From: Serratia sp. M24T3
Lineage (GTDB): Bacteria; Pseudomonadota; Gammaproteobacteria; Enterobacterales; Enterobacteriaceae
Direction of reading: 5' to 3'
Assembly: GCF_000257645.1 (NCBI RefSeq)
Contig: NZ_AJHJ01000004.1
Coordinates: 62,001 to 126,000 of the forward strand
Length of the DNA stretch: 64,000 nt
The position numbers and the translations under genes are program-made. The notes below the pieces were generated by a model, which saw only the letters and a program-made list of their open reading frames with translations, was not told where the DNA came from and did not search any database. How positions within the stretch are numbered: the stretch's first letter is position 1; every line of letters starts with the position of its first letter. Shown piece after piece: positions 44,732 to 56,203 of the stretch.

Positions 44732-44818
44732 GTGGTTAATATCATCAGCAAGCAGAGCGCTTTTTATACCACACTTAGTGCATCAGCGTGATGGCGAGCG
44801 CACTTTTTAGACTGGGTT

Positions 44819-45547
44819 TTACTTTTGCTGCGGACTAAGGCCGTTTAAGAGTAGCGCAACCACGTGCTGTGCCAACTGCTCGGTATTCGGGTGATCACCG
44901 GTTGATGATTTATAAACGCGGGACGAGGCGATAGGTAAAAAAGTCAGGCCAAACAGCGAGATAAAAATTAGCTCCGGGTTAAGCCCGGCATTGAGTTTGC
45001 CTTCTTGCTGCCAGCGCGCCAGACTGCGCAGTGATTCATCTCGCTGCCCGCTGCCATAGCGTTGCTCCATCCGCGTTTTGAGCATGCCGCTTTCGCTGAT
45101 GATTTCACGTACCCACAGCGCGGCAAACCATTCGTGCTCGACGGAAATATCAATAAACTGTTTAGCCAGTCGAGTCAGCGCGATAACCGGATCGTTGGCC
45201 GAGTCCTGAAACAGAGTACTGAACGAGGCGCGAATCGGCAGAAAACGCTCTTCAATCAGTACATCGAGCAGCTGTTCGCGGGTATTGAAATAATAGTGCA
45301 GCATGGCGGGCGTGACGCCGGCCTCGCGGGCAATTGCGGTCAATGGGGTATCGGCAATCCCTTGGCGTGCAAACATCGCCAATGCCGTCTCCAGCAAGAG
45401 GTGACGGCGTTCCGCACCTTTTGCTACACCGGAAGGGCGCCCTGGCCGACGCGACAAACTCTTTGAATCTTCAGATAATTTTCTCTGCAAATCACCGGGT
45501 TTTTCAGATTTTTTACTTTTCATTTTTTCAACAGACCCATTGACCAT
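44819..45547 (-). CDS. TetR/AcrR-family repressor
   Basis: The 242-residue protein has a long Lys/Arg-rich lead (residues 1-40), then a TetR helix-turn-helix (ALAMFARQGIADTPLTAIAR to TPAMLHYYFNTREQLLDVLI). The helical C-terminal part should bind a drug-like ligand. It is divergent from a DHA2 efflux pump, with a palindrome in between, the usual form of a local efflux repressor. The start at ATG 45547 has GGAG 12 bases ahead; MKSKKSEK eight codons later is an alternative. Confidence 0.87.
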   Translation of the reverse strand: MVNGSVEKMKSKKSEKPGDLQRKLSEDSKSLSRRPGRPSGVAKGAERRHLLLETALAMFARQGIADTPLTAIAREAGVTPAMLHYYFNTREQLLDVLIEERFLPIRASFSTLFQDSANDPVIALTRLAKQFIDISVEHEWFAALWVREIISESGMLKTRMEQRYGSGQRDESLRSLARWQQEGKLNAGLNPELIFISLFGLTFLPIASSRVYKSSTGDHPNTEQLAQHVVALLLNGLSPQQK

Positions 45548-45566
45548 TGGTGAAGTTAACTCCTAT

Positions 45567-47126
<1,560 letters not shown>

Positions 47127-47223
47127 CGGGCCACCATTGCCTCAATATTCCCTCTCAAACATCGGGCAAAATGCACTAAGCTTTGTATTCTAATTTGATA
47201 ACAACAGGATATGAGGGGCGCGT

Positions 47224-49056
47224 ATGTTGTTCCGTCGTTTTGAACGGATTATTGATGTGTTTAAAGAGCAGCCCCGCGAGGAGGCTCCCGGTACCGTTTG
47301 GCCGTTCTACTTTTACTATCTACGGCAAGTGTGGCCGAGTTTTCTGGCCCTGTTGATCGTCGGTTTGATTGCCTCGCTGATTGAAGTTTCGCTGTTCAGC
47401 TACCTTTCCACCATTATTGACCTGACACGCACGACGCCTGCGGCCAGTTTCTTTAGTGTTCACGCTCCAGAACTGCTGTGGATGGCGGCGGTGGCGCTGG
47501 TGATGCGGCCGATATTTATCGGCTTGCACGATTTGCTGGTCCATCAAACTATCAGCCCCGGCATGACCAGCCTGATCCGCTGGCAAAATCATAATTACGT
47601 GCTGCGCCAGAGCCTGACTTTTTTCCAGAACGATTTTGCCGGACGCGTTGCTCAGCGCATCATGCAAACCGGCAATTCGCTGCGTGATTCTGCGGTGCAG
47701 GCGGTAGATGCCATCTGGCACGTGGTGATTTATGCAGTCAGTGCGCTGGTGCTGTTTGCCGAAGCCGACTGGCATTTGATGATTCCGCTAATCGTCTGGA
47801 TCGTGCTTTACGCCCTCAGCCTGTGCTATTTCGTGCCGCGGGTAAAAGCCCGTTCGGTGGAGCAGTCCGAGGCGCGTTCCAAGCTGATGGGCACCATCGT
47901 TGATGGTTACACCAATATCACCACCCTCAAACTGTTTGCGCATACCGATCTCGAGCAGCGCCACGCCCGAGACGCGATTAACGAGCAGACTGAAAAAATG
48001 CAGCTGGCCGGCCGCCTGGTGACCAGCATGGATGTGACGATCACCACGCTAAACGGCCTGTTGATTGTCTGCACCACCGGTCTGGCGCTGTGGCTGTGGA
48101 CACAGTCATTAATCAGCGTCGGGGCAATCGCGCTGGCGACCGGTTTGGTTATTCGTATCGTCAATATGTCGGGCTGGATCATGTGGGTGGTGAACGGCAT
48201 TTTCGAGAATATCGGCACCGTGCAGGATGGTCTGGAAACTATTGCCCAGCCGATCAGCGTGACCGACCAGCCGCAGGCACCGCGTTTGCAGGTGAGTAAA
48301 GGTGAGATCTGCTTTGATCAGGTCGATTTTAACTATGGCAAAAGCCGCAGTGTGATTAACGGCTTCGATTTGACCATTCGCCCAGGGGAGAAGATTGGCC
48401 TGATAGGGCCGTCGGGCGCGGGTAAATCCACGCTGGTCAACCTGCTGTTGAGGTTGTATGACCTCGACGGTGGCCGCATTCTGATTGATAGTCAGGATAT
48501 CTCGCAGGTCACGCAGGAGAGCCTGCGCGCGCAAATCGGCATGATTACGCAGGACACTTCGCTGCTGCATCGTTCGATTCGCGATAACCTTTTGTACGGG
48601 CGGCCAAACGCCACAGAAGAAGAGCTGACCAACGCGATTCGTCAGGCGCGCGCCGACGAGTTTATTCCGCTGCTTTCTGATTCGCAGGGCAGAACGGGTC
48701 TGGATGCGCACGTCGGCGAGCGCGGGGTGAAACTTTCTGGCGGCCAGCGTCAGCGTATTGCCATTGCCCGCGTGCTGCTGAAAAACGCGCCTGTCCTGAT
48801 CATGGATGAAGCCACCTCGGCGCTGGATTCTGAGGTTGAGGCAGCGATTCAAGAAAGCCTGGAAACGCTGATGACCCATAAAACGGTGATCGCCATTGCG
48901 CACCGCCTGTCGACTATCGCCAAGATGGACCGGCTGGTGGTGCTGGATCAGGGGAAAATCGTTGAGATTGGCAGCCACGGCGAGCTGCTGGCGCAAAACG
49001 GGCTTTATGCTCGGCTGTGGCAGCATCAGACCGGCGGTTTTGTCGGCATGCAATAA
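47224..49056 (+). CDS. ABC exporter, fused permease and ATPase half-transporter
   Basis: The 610-residue protein joins an ABC_membrane domain (about residues 35-320, six helices) to an ATPase with Walker A GPSGAGKST, signature [16 protein letters not shown] and Walker B VLIMDEATSALD, then the His switch (AHRLSTIAKMDRL). It should act as a homodimer exporting lipids, drugs or peptides. It lies downstream of the DHA2 pump, possibly in the same efflux regulon. Specific substrate cannot be told. Confidence 0.92.
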   Translation: MLFRRFERIIDVFKEQPREEAPGTVWPFYFYYLRQVWPSFLALLIVGLIASLIEVSLFSYLSTIIDLTRTTPAASFFSVHAPELLWMAAVALVMRPIFIGLHDLLVHQTISPGMTSLIRWQNHNYVLRQSLTFFQNDFAGRVAQRIMQTGNSLRDSAVQAVDAIWHVVIYAVSALVLFAEADWHLMIPLIVWIVLYALSLCYFVPRVKARSVEQSEARSKLMGTIVDGYTNITTLKLFAHTDLEQRHARDAINEQTEKMQLAGRLVTSMDVTITTLNGLLIVCTTGLALWLWTQSLISVGAIALATGLVIRIVNMSGWIMWVVNGIFENIGTVQDGLETIAQPISVTDQPQAPRLQVSKGEICFDQVDFNYGKSRSVINGFDLTIRPGEKIGLIGPSGAGKSTLVNLLLRLYDLDGGRILIDSQDISQVTQESLRAQIGMITQDTSLLHRSIRDNLLYGRPNATEEELTNAIRQARADEFIPLLSDSQGRTGLDAHVGERGVKLSGGQRQRIAIARVLLKNAPVLIMDEATSALDSEVEAAIQESLETLMTHKTVIAIAHRLSTIAKMDRLVVLDQGKIVEIGSHGELLAQNGLYARLWQHQTGGFVGMQ

Positions 49057-49066
49057 TCAGTAAAAG

Positions 49067-50194
49067 TCAGGGCTGCTCCTGACGATAAGGCAGCGCGTCG
49101 CGGGCTTCGATTGCCCAGGCGCGCACGCCTTCTCGCTCCTGAATCAAATATTCCTCAACCGCGCTGCGAAGCCCCAGATGGCGTAAATAGTGCCAGGAAT
49201 GAGTAAATACCGGTTCAAATCCGCGAATTAATTTGTGCTCTCCCTGCGCTCCGGCGTCGAAACGTGCAAGCCCTTTTGCAATCGCGTAATCCATCCCCTG
49301 ATAAAAACAGGTCTCGAAATGCAGTCGGTCAAACTCGGCCAGGCAGCCCCAATAGCGACCATAAAAAGTGTCGCCGCTGACCAGACTCAGCGCCATCGCC
49401 ACCGGTTTACCCTGTTGCTCGGCCATGACTACCTGAATGACTTCCGGCATGCGCTCGGCCAGCAGGCTGAAAAAATCGCGGGTCAGGTAAGGCTCACGAC
49501 CGCGCATGTAATAAGTGTTGGCATAGCAAGCGTAGATAAAATCCCACTGTACTTCAGTGAGTTGTGCGCCTTCGAACCATTGAAATTCAATTCCTTGCGC
49601 AACAACTTGTTCGCGTTCCTTGCGCATCTGCTTGCGTTTGCGCGAGGTCAGCGTATCGAGAAAATCCTGAAAATCGCGATAGCCGCGATTATGCCAGTGA
49701 TACTGACAGCCCAGCCGATGCAGCCATTCTGACGGGTCACCCATCAACTGATTATCGCGCGAGTCGGTAAAGTTAATATGTGCGCTGGAAAGGTCGCGCT
49801 GCTCGAGAAAATGCGGGATCGACTGCAACAGATTTTGCGCCGCCTCTGGCGTACCGAGCAGCCTTCTGCCGCCGACCGGGCTAAAAGGAGCCGCGCCGAG
49901 CCATTTTGGATAGTAAGGAATTCGCGCCCGATAACAGGCATCGGCCCAGCCGTGGTCAAAAACGTATTCACCGGACGAATTGGATTTGCGATAACCTGCA
50001 ATGGCTGCCAGCGTTTTTCCGCCTTCTTGCCACAGCAAATGTTCACCTTGCCAACCGGATTTTGGGCCCAGCGAGCCGCTGTCTTCCAAAGCAGTCAGAA
50101 ACGCGTGGCGCAGAAAGGGCTGTCCGGCAGGAACTAACGCATCCCACTGTTCGGCGGAAAGTGCGCCGAGATGCGTAAGGGAGATTAACGACAT
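49067..50194 (-). CDS. FemAB-like GNAT-fold protein (DUF482/PF04339 type)
   Basis: The 375-residue protein shows the family blocks PFLRHAFLTALEDSGSLGPK at the start, GYRDFQDFLDTLTSRKRKQM with its basic run, and the C-terminal ARFDAGAQGEHKLIRGFEPVFTHS. It belongs to the peptidoglycan-linked acyltransferase-like group of unknown substrate. It ends 10 bases from the convergent ABC exporter. A copy of the first codons of this gene occurs again at 51141-51190 between two fimbrial genes. Confidence 0.85.
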   Translation of the reverse strand: MSLISLTHLGALSAEQWDALVPAGQPFLRHAFLTALEDSGSLGPKSGWQGEHLLWQEGGKTLAAIAGYRKSNSSGEYVFDHGWADACYRARIPYYPKWLGAAPFSPVGGRRLLGTPEAAQNLLQSIPHFLEQRDLSSAHINFTDSRDNQLMGDPSEWLHRLGCQYHWHNRGYRDFQDFLDTLTSRKRKQMRKEREQVVAQGIEFQWFEGAQLTEVQWDFIYACYANTYYMRGREPYLTRDFFSLLAERMPEVIQVVMAEQQGKPVAMALSLVSGDTFYGRYWGCLAEFDRLHFETCFYQGMDYAIAKGLARFDAGAQGEHKLIRGFEPVFTHSWHYLRHLGLRSAVEEYLIQEREGVRAWAIEARDALPYRQEQP

Positions 50195-50293
50195 ATTTTT
50201 TCCCCGAAGAATTACAGCAATAGCCTTAGAGCATCGAATTCTGGCGGGGATACGTCAATCTCTTTTTTGTATGGGAGAATTGGCGATGAGAGG

Positions 50294-51097
50294 TTAAGGG
50301 CAGGTTAATGTGGCAGTCAGGTTTGCCTGGTATTTTCCTGCCTTGGCTGATTTGCCGACGTATAAAGTCAAAGGAATATCGCCACGACGCGGGTCGGTTT
50401 GCCATGAGTTATTGGCCGAGACAAACTCAGAAGATGCGTTGACATATACGTCATCAGAATCATTCAACCGTAAACGGCCATTTTTCATTGAGCGAGAGGT
50501 AATTTCGACATTGCCGTTGCCCTTGTAGTTAATTCTTTGCGAATAACTACGCTCAGGCGAGACGCTGCCAAAGGCAATAATATCTGGCGTTAGTTTGGCA
50601 GAGCATATTTCTGGTGAGGGTAGGGTAACTGTTTTAGCAAAGATACTTTTTCTATCATTTTCATGTCCCTTGAAAATCATAGAGACATCCAGGGATAAAT
50701 ATTGCGGGGATTTGCAATTGTTAACAATTTCCCCCGTGAGTTTAATACGATATTGTACCCGCTCATTGGGCATTTGAGGGCTATTCCAGTGACTATTCTC
50801 GGGGCCAAATTTTCTGATGTACTGATTCTTGAAAGTTACCGGGCTATTCCAGTATAAAATGACGTTTTTTAGCGAGATACAGTTTTCACTCATAGTTATT
50901 TTATTTAAAAAAAATTTGTAATCCCCAGTTAGAGTGAAGCTCGATGAAGTTTCTTCGTCATTTAATTTCGTTGTGCTTGCTCCGCCAATAAACATCTCGG
51001 CAGCCAGTGCCTGAGATATAAATATTAAATTTATGGCAATTAAAAATAGGATAAATAACCTGGCAGTATGATTGCCATTAAGTGCAGTAAATATCAT
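50294..51097 (-). CDS. Fimbrial tip/adhesin-type subunit A
   Basis: The 267-residue protein starts at ATG 51097 with AAGGATA ahead. A hydrophobic signal (LFILFLIAINLIFISQALAAEM) is followed by a variable domain and a C-terminal pilin-like domain (ICSAKLTPDIIAFGSVSPER to GKYQANLTATLTCP, with the paired Cys). Two-domain length and the place at the end of a chaperone-usher operon suggest an adhesin or tip subunit. It shares its C-terminal domain with the neighbouring subunit B. Confidence 0.72.
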   Translation of the reverse strand: MIFTALNGNHTARLFILFLIAINLIFISQALAAEMFIGGASTTKLNDEETSSSFTLTGDYKFFLNKITMSENCISLKNVILYWNSPVTFKNQYIRKFGPENSHWNSPQMPNERVQYRIKLTGEIVNNCKSPQYLSLDVSMIFKGHENDRKSIFAKTVTLPSPEICSAKLTPDIIAFGSVSPERSYSQRINYKGNGNVEITSRSMKNGRLRLNDSDDVYVNASSEFVSANNSWQTDPRRGDIPLTLYVGKSAKAGKYQANLTATLTCP

Positions 51098-51140
51098 TGA
51101 AAATATATCCTTATATTTTATTGGCAACACAGATATGATC

Positions 51141-51190
51141 TAACGCACCTCACTCCCTGGCCGAGAGTGCGCCGAGATGCGTAAAGGAAA
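51141..51190 (-). pseudogene. Duplicated fragment of the 5' end of the FemAB-like gene
   Basis: This minus-strand stretch reads FTHLGALSA before a stop, matching LTHLGALSA near the start of the gene at 50194. At the DNA level the core of some 20 bases (AGTGCGCCGAGATGCGTAA) is identical and the flanks about 70% alike. It lies just after the 3' end of subunit B, as the real gene lies after subunit A. It is best explained as the scar of a tandem duplication. Confidence 0.7.
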
Positions 51191-51205
51191 AGGGTCGGTG
51201 AAAGG

Positions 51206-52035
51206 TCAGGGGCAATTTAGTGTGGCGGTAAGGGTAGCGCTACTCTCACCACTATCAGCTTTCGTAGAAACATTTAATTCCATAGGAATAATGCCACTAT
51301 TGCTATGGAATGGTGTTTCCCAGATATACATAGGCCCGATAAACTTTTTGGGGACTGAGATATTCATATCTGAGCTGTTACCAAGATATAGATGGCCATT
51401 GTCCATAGAGCTTGATGTAAAACTTATACGGCCGCCACCTTTAATATCATAATTCAAGTTTTTAGTATTTGTTTTACCACGAGTAACATCACCAAAGGAT
51501 ATTTTGTCAGGGGTTACTGAGGCTGAACACGTTTTAACATGGGGAATATGTAAAGTATTAGTCAGCAATACGACTTTAGAAGCGCCACTTTTTAAGTCGT
51601 TGAGGCTTTCAACTTTTATAGTAATGTCGAAATCTTTATCATCGCACCTATTATATATTTCTCCTTTCATTATGAAGCTCTCAAGAATCCCATCAAAGGT
51701 GGCGTAATTTGAGTTTCCAAAAAATATATCATCACTAGCAGTTACACGTTTTACAGAACTTAAAGTTCTTTCATTCCAAGACAGTTCTCCATGAGCTATA
51801 GAAAGGCAACTCGATATCGTACTCTTGCCATAGTTTTTGTCTGTTGTAAAACTATAAATTGTGTAACCTGGTGCGCCAACTATGCTATTACTATGACTCG
51901 CCGGAATGCCAATATCAACATCTGGACTATCCCCATGCGAGGAAATGTCAGCACAATAAGCAGTGGAAGTGCAGCATGTTAAGAAAACTATCAATATCTT
52001 AAAATTTTTTTTATTATTGAGATAATTAAATTCAT
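51206..52035 (-). pseudogene. Fimbrial tip/adhesin-type subunit B, frameshifted in signal peptide
   Basis: The open part (51994 to 51206) encodes a signal-peptide core (IVFLTCCTSTAYCADIS), a variable domain and a C-terminal domain homologous to subunit A (TCSASVTPDKISFGDVTRGK to ESSATLTATLNCP). Its only in-frame start is a poor TTG. An ATG at 52035 with AGAAG ahead begins MNLIISIIKK, but a run of eight T residues at 52005-52012 (A on the coding strand) puts it out of frame. One more base in the run would give a complete signal peptide. The protein is presumably off in this sequence. Confidence 0.7.
52005..52012 (-). repeat. Homopolymer tract A8 (coding strand) in subunit B signal peptide
   Basis: Eight identical bases lie within the signal-peptide codons of subunit B. 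A change to nine (or six) joins the ATG at 52035 to the long frame. Such tracts are typical slippage sites. Confidence 0.6.
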
Positions 52036-52114
52036 AGCGAGTATTCTTCTTTTATTTATAATGAGTGCTGTGCTAATCCAGAGCCTTTTTAACAAGACTC
52101 CGGATCTTTATTTT

Positions 52115-52654
52115 TTAATCGTAGGTAACTTCAAGGTTTATGCTGCTAGTGACATCTCCAGCGGTAACAGCTGCTTCTGTTTGTACCACTGATGCATTTA
52201 AATTTAGATCAGTTGTGCCTGTGGGTTTAGTTATTGGATATTCACCTAAACCTGAACTCTTAGAAAGTTGTTTTGTTAGCTTATCCCCCCCCATGATTTT
52301 TATCCCAAAACCCTTTGCCGCGCCTGTATTTTTGAATAAATCATTATCAGTGGCGTCTTCTGTACCTGTTGCTGATACTTTGACTCCCGTGGCTCCCGCA
52401 CCACATTTACTTAATGTTAATTTAAAAGGTTTAGCACTTGATTCACTATCTACACTGGTAAATTGATTTAAAGATAAACGGCCTAAAGCAACAGTTGCTG
52501 ATGGGGTGTCGAGGGTACAAGTATTAGAAACTACCGATGCGGTAACGGTGATTACTGCTGTATTCCCAGCCGCCGCCTGAGCGCCCCAGCAGGTTGCTAA
52601 TAAAGCAGCGGCGACAACGCTTAAAGTAGCGGTTTTTTTGCTATTAAATGACAT
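52115..52654 (-). CDS. Major fimbrial subunit (FimA-like pilin)
   Basis: The 179-residue protein starts at MSFNSKKTATLSVVAAALLA, with a signal peptide cut after AQA. The mature pilin has the conserved Cys pair (SNTCTLDTPSATVALGRLSL; LSKCGAGATGVKVSATG) and ends in the family form SSINLEVTYD, whose penultimate Tyr is a chaperone-binding mark. It lies 73 bases after the usher stop. It should form the fimbrial rod through donor-strand exchange. Confidence 0.88.
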   Translation of the reverse strand: MSFNSKKTATLSVVAAALLATCWGAQAAAGNTAVITVTASVVSNTCTLDTPSATVALGRLSLNQFTSVDSESSAKPFKLTLSKCGAGATGVKVSATGTEDATDNDLFKNTGAAKGFGIKIMGGDKLTKQLSKSSGLGEYPITKPTGTTDLNLNASVVQTEAAVTAGDVTSSINLEVTYD

Positions 52655-52727
52655 GTGTAGATTTCTCATTGATTGAGTAAGTGAAAAGCAGCCGGTCATC
52701 CGGCTACGTAGGTAAAATAGGTTCAAG

Positions 52728-55335
52728 TTAACGGCACACCGCCTGAGTGCGGGCCATCGACTGCTGCAGGGCATTTTCCGGCAGGGCGTATTTCGCAATG
52801 CAGTGCTGATCGGCCGCTTCGCCCCACTGGGCGTTGAGGGTGCCGGTCAAGGCAAGGCCGGTGAGGTAAACCACGCCATCGTCGCCCACCAGGCTGACGC
52901 TGTCGGTGCTGGAAATCGTGCTGCCAAACGGCAACGGCTGGCCGTTATGAGTGAGAGTCATCAGAGTACGAATGCCGGTGCGGGCCTTGAAATCAGCGCG
53001 AACCATTGCGCCCTCGGTTGGCACCACGTTGGCGACCACGTTGTCGAGATCGGTATGGTCATCCAGCTGGTTAATATCCAGCGCCACGCGGTTCTCGCGA
53101 TAATCACTGGCATACGGCACCACGGTGTAGCCACGCCAGTCGGTATGCAGACCCGTGCCGTTTTCAATGCCAATGCCGTTGGCACCCGGCGCGGCAACCA
53201 GTACGTTGGTACGGCCTAAATATTGCCCGAAAGTCAGTCCGTTGCGATGCAACACCGCGCCGCCGGAGAGCCCGTAACTTATCTGACGATGGTCGCGGCC
53301 GTAGCTGTAACCGGTGCTGGCGTTGCCATAAGTCCCGCTGTAATCCAGCCCGACATTGCCGCTATTGCCGCCGTGGCGGTCATACCCCTGCGACACATTC
53401 CAGCTGAGATTATTTTCTGCCAGCGCGTTGCCACTCAGCCCCGCCTGATGGGTGAAGCTGCCGTCACTGTTACGGTCCGTGCTGAAGTTGGCCCACATCG
53501 AGTGATGCTGCGAAGTGCTGTCGCCGTGCGGCAACCAGGCATCCATCGGCACTGACATTGAAAGGAACACCGTTTTATCTGCATCCGGCTGACCGCTGAT
53601 GCGGTTATAACTCACTGAAAGGTTGTAGCTTATCTGGCCGAAAGTGTTGCTATAGCCACCTCGCAGGGCATGGGTCGCGGCGGATTTGTTCCAGTAAGTC
53701 TGGTGGGTCGCGGTGATATAAATCGAGCCAAAATCCCCTAGCGTCTGTGAGATATTGACTTCAAGACTGGCACGTCGGCTGTTGTAAAGGTTGTAATAGT
53801 CGCTATAAGGGCGTTTAACCGGCAGGCCGTCGAGGCCCACGCGATCATAGTCGTAGCGCCAGCCGGTCATGGTTTTCAGCGCAGTTTCGTCGAGCGTGTG
53901 AAAGCCTTGAGTGGAATAGCGGTAACCGGCCAGTTGCAGCGTGGTGCCAGTAGAAACCAGCGATCGGCCATAGAGGAAACGCACCGATTGGCCCTGATGC
54001 TTGCTGCCATCGCTGAGGGTACTATCGGCCTGAGTGACGTCGGCAGAAATTGCGCCCCAGTCGCCCATATTCATGCCCGCACCCAACGCGGCGGCCTGAT
54101 AACGCTCGGCCAGCTGCACGCCGCCATAGACAGTCATGTTGTGCGGCAGCCCCCACAGTAGAGTGGCCTGGGCAAAGTCTGGGCTTGAGTAACGATCGCT
54201 GCTGCTGTGATAGCGCCCGGCAGTGAGGGCGTAGCGCAAATGTCCGTCACGCTGGAGCATCGGTACCGAGGAATAAGGCACCAAAAAATGATTAACGCTG
54301 CCGTCGGCTTCGGTCACTGTGACATCGAGATCGCCACCCGAAGACATCGAATACAGGTCATTGATATCAAAGGCGCCTGGCGCAACAAAGGTCTGATAAA
54401 TAATATTGCCGTGCTGGCGGATCTCGACCCGTGCATTGCTGCGCGCGACGCCTTTGACCGACGGGGCAAATCCGCGCTGAGTGTCTGGGTACATGTCGTC
54501 GTTACTGGCAAGCTTGGCGCCGCGAAAAGACAGTGAATTAAATACATCGCTGCCAGTAAAGCTATCCCCCAAGGTCAGTTCGCTGCGTAGGGGGATAATC
54601 GTGCGTTGAGCATAGGTTTCAAGGTGCTGCCAGCGGCTGCTGTTACCGAGGCGGCTTTGGTAACCGGTCCAGTTACTGTTGTCGCGCAGCCGCCAGGCGC
54701 CGAGATTTAACCCACTGTTCAGGCTCAAGTAATTACTGCTGCTGTTGCCGTAACGGCCATAATTGGTGCTGCCATTAAAGCGATAACTTAGCAGTGCAGC
54801 ATTGACGCCCTCATCCCAGCGTTCAGGCGGGATCCAACCTTGCGGCAGATTTTTCATCGCTGCCTGCGGAATGCTGATGTCCAAACGCATCTTCTGAAAG
54901 TCGAACGCGGTGAACGCCTGTGGAATATAGGCCCCAGGTGCGACACAAGTGCCTTGAGGTAATGCCGCAAGTGCAGGGAATATGGGAGTATTAACCTCGA
55001 GGAGGTCAAGATCCGCCTTGGTCAGACAGGCCATTAATCCCGTATTATCGTGAGGCGACGGCGGCGAAAAATGCTGCAGCACATCGGCAGTGGGCAAAGA
55101 AACAAAACGCATTTTGCGGGTTGATGCCTGGTTGCCGTTGAGGAAAATATCCACCTGATAAACACCGGGCAGCTGGGTGCCGGGCTGTTCGAATCGCGTC
55201 AGGTCAGCCACTGGTTGACCATTATTCGCATCCAACATGGCGGGATCGAAATAAAGCCCGGCGTTAGCGCTGGTTGAAAAAAAGTGTCAGTAAGAAAAGA
55301 GCCAGAGGTCTTACACTAAAAAGCCTTTCAGGCAT
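52728..55335 (-). pseudogene. Fimbrial outer-membrane usher, frameshifted in signal peptide
   Basis: The long frame from 55238 to 52728 (836 residues) is an intact usher: N-terminal domain (VADLTRFEQPGTQLPGVYQV), beta-barrel, plug and C-terminal domain ending in a Cys pair. It begins one residue inside the conserved FDPAML block, so the signal peptide is missing. An ATG at 55335 starts MPERLFSVRPLALFLLTLFF, a good signal peptide, but runs to a stop after 23 residues. A seven-A tract at 55277-55283 separates the frames, and removing one base yields LTLFSTSANAGLYFDPAML. As read, a functional usher would not be exported. Confidence 0.87.
55277..55283 (-). repeat. Homopolymer tract of seven in the usher signal peptide
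   Basis: Seven A on the plus strand (T on the coding strand) lie between the signal-peptide start and the mature usher frame. Six (or nine) bases would restore one continuous reading frame. Confidence 0.75.
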
Positions 55336-55495
55336 TACGGATAAATTTTTTCTACCTAAGTGTCGGTGTGATTTATTCATGTGCTGCTATTTTCTTTTAT
55401 ATTTTTTATCATACGGAAACAGGCGTCTCGTCCTTATTAAAGGAATAGGCGGCAAGTCAGGTCAGTTAATTAAATCCAAATAATAATTATCTGAA

Positions 55496-56203
55496 TTACT
55501 CATCAATTTTTTTCTTGATGATGTCGCTGTTACCACCAAAATCATTAATGGTTCGATAGCTGATTGTGTGAGTATTACCGGCAGGCAGAGGCAGCGTGGC
55601 CTGTTCTTTTGGTGCAATCATGATCCCTGGAATATCTTCATTACCGTACTTTATTTCCGTCATTGTGAGGTAATAAGGACTAGGGTTTGATATGTGCAAA
55701 GTGTTGCCAGTTTTATAAAAATGCAAACTTTGTGGTGCTGTATTAACGTCTTGTGTTAAACCTTTCGGGCGAACAAATAATTTTATCCGGTTGGCGGTCG
55801 CCAGCATAAGAACGCTGCCGCTAGTGACTTTTGATTTATCCAGAGAAGGAATAGCTTTTTCAATAAAGTAATAAAGCGACTCGCGATCGCCTGGCAACTC
55901 CTTGCCTACGTGCATTATTCTTACCACGTTTTCATTTTTCGGACCGCTCAGGTACAGCGGCGGAGTGACGATAAAATCTTGGGTTTTATTGCCGGCGGCA
56001 TCTTCAACGCGAGACTGCACCAGAAATGATTCTGTGGTTGAAGAATTCGTCATTGAAATGCTGACCTGCTTACTGCCCTGTGGATAGACAATGCGCGTGC
56101 CTTGAATTGATAATCCGCCTTCTGCCTGAGCGTAAAGAGGGGCAAGCATTGCCGATAGTATGAAAACTAAGGTTGCTGTTTTTTTAACATGAGATAAATT
56201 CAT
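55496..56203 (-). CDS. Periplasmic fimbrial chaperone (FimC/PapD family)
   Basis: The 235-residue protein has a signal peptide (TATLVFILSAMLAPLYAQA). Two immunoglobulin-like domains follow, with the chaperone landmarks GTRIVYPQGSKQVSISMTNS, FIVTPPLYLSGPKNENVVRI (binding strand and Arg) and ANRIKLFVRPKGL. It binds pilin subunits and delivers them to the usher. It is the first gene of the minus-strand fimbrial operon; the frame is intact, unlike the usher next to it. Confidence 0.92.
   Translation of the reverse strand: MNLSHVKKTATLVFILSAMLAPLYAQAEGGLSIQGTRIVYPQGSKQVSISMTNSSTTESFLVQSRVEDAAGNKTQDFIVTPPLYLSGPKNENVVRIMHVGKELPGDRESLYYFIEKAIPSLDKSKVTSGSVLMLATANRIKLFVRPKGLTQDVNTAPQSLHFYKTGNTLHISNPSPYYLTMTEIKYGNEDIPGIMIAPKEQATLPLPAGNTHTISYRTINDFGGNSDIIKKKIDE

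Noticed and set aside
44732-44818. TPP riboswitch before the CytX-like permease
   Set aside because: CytX genes often carry one, but the leader lacks the conserved CTGAGA and ACCTGA core elements and is too short.
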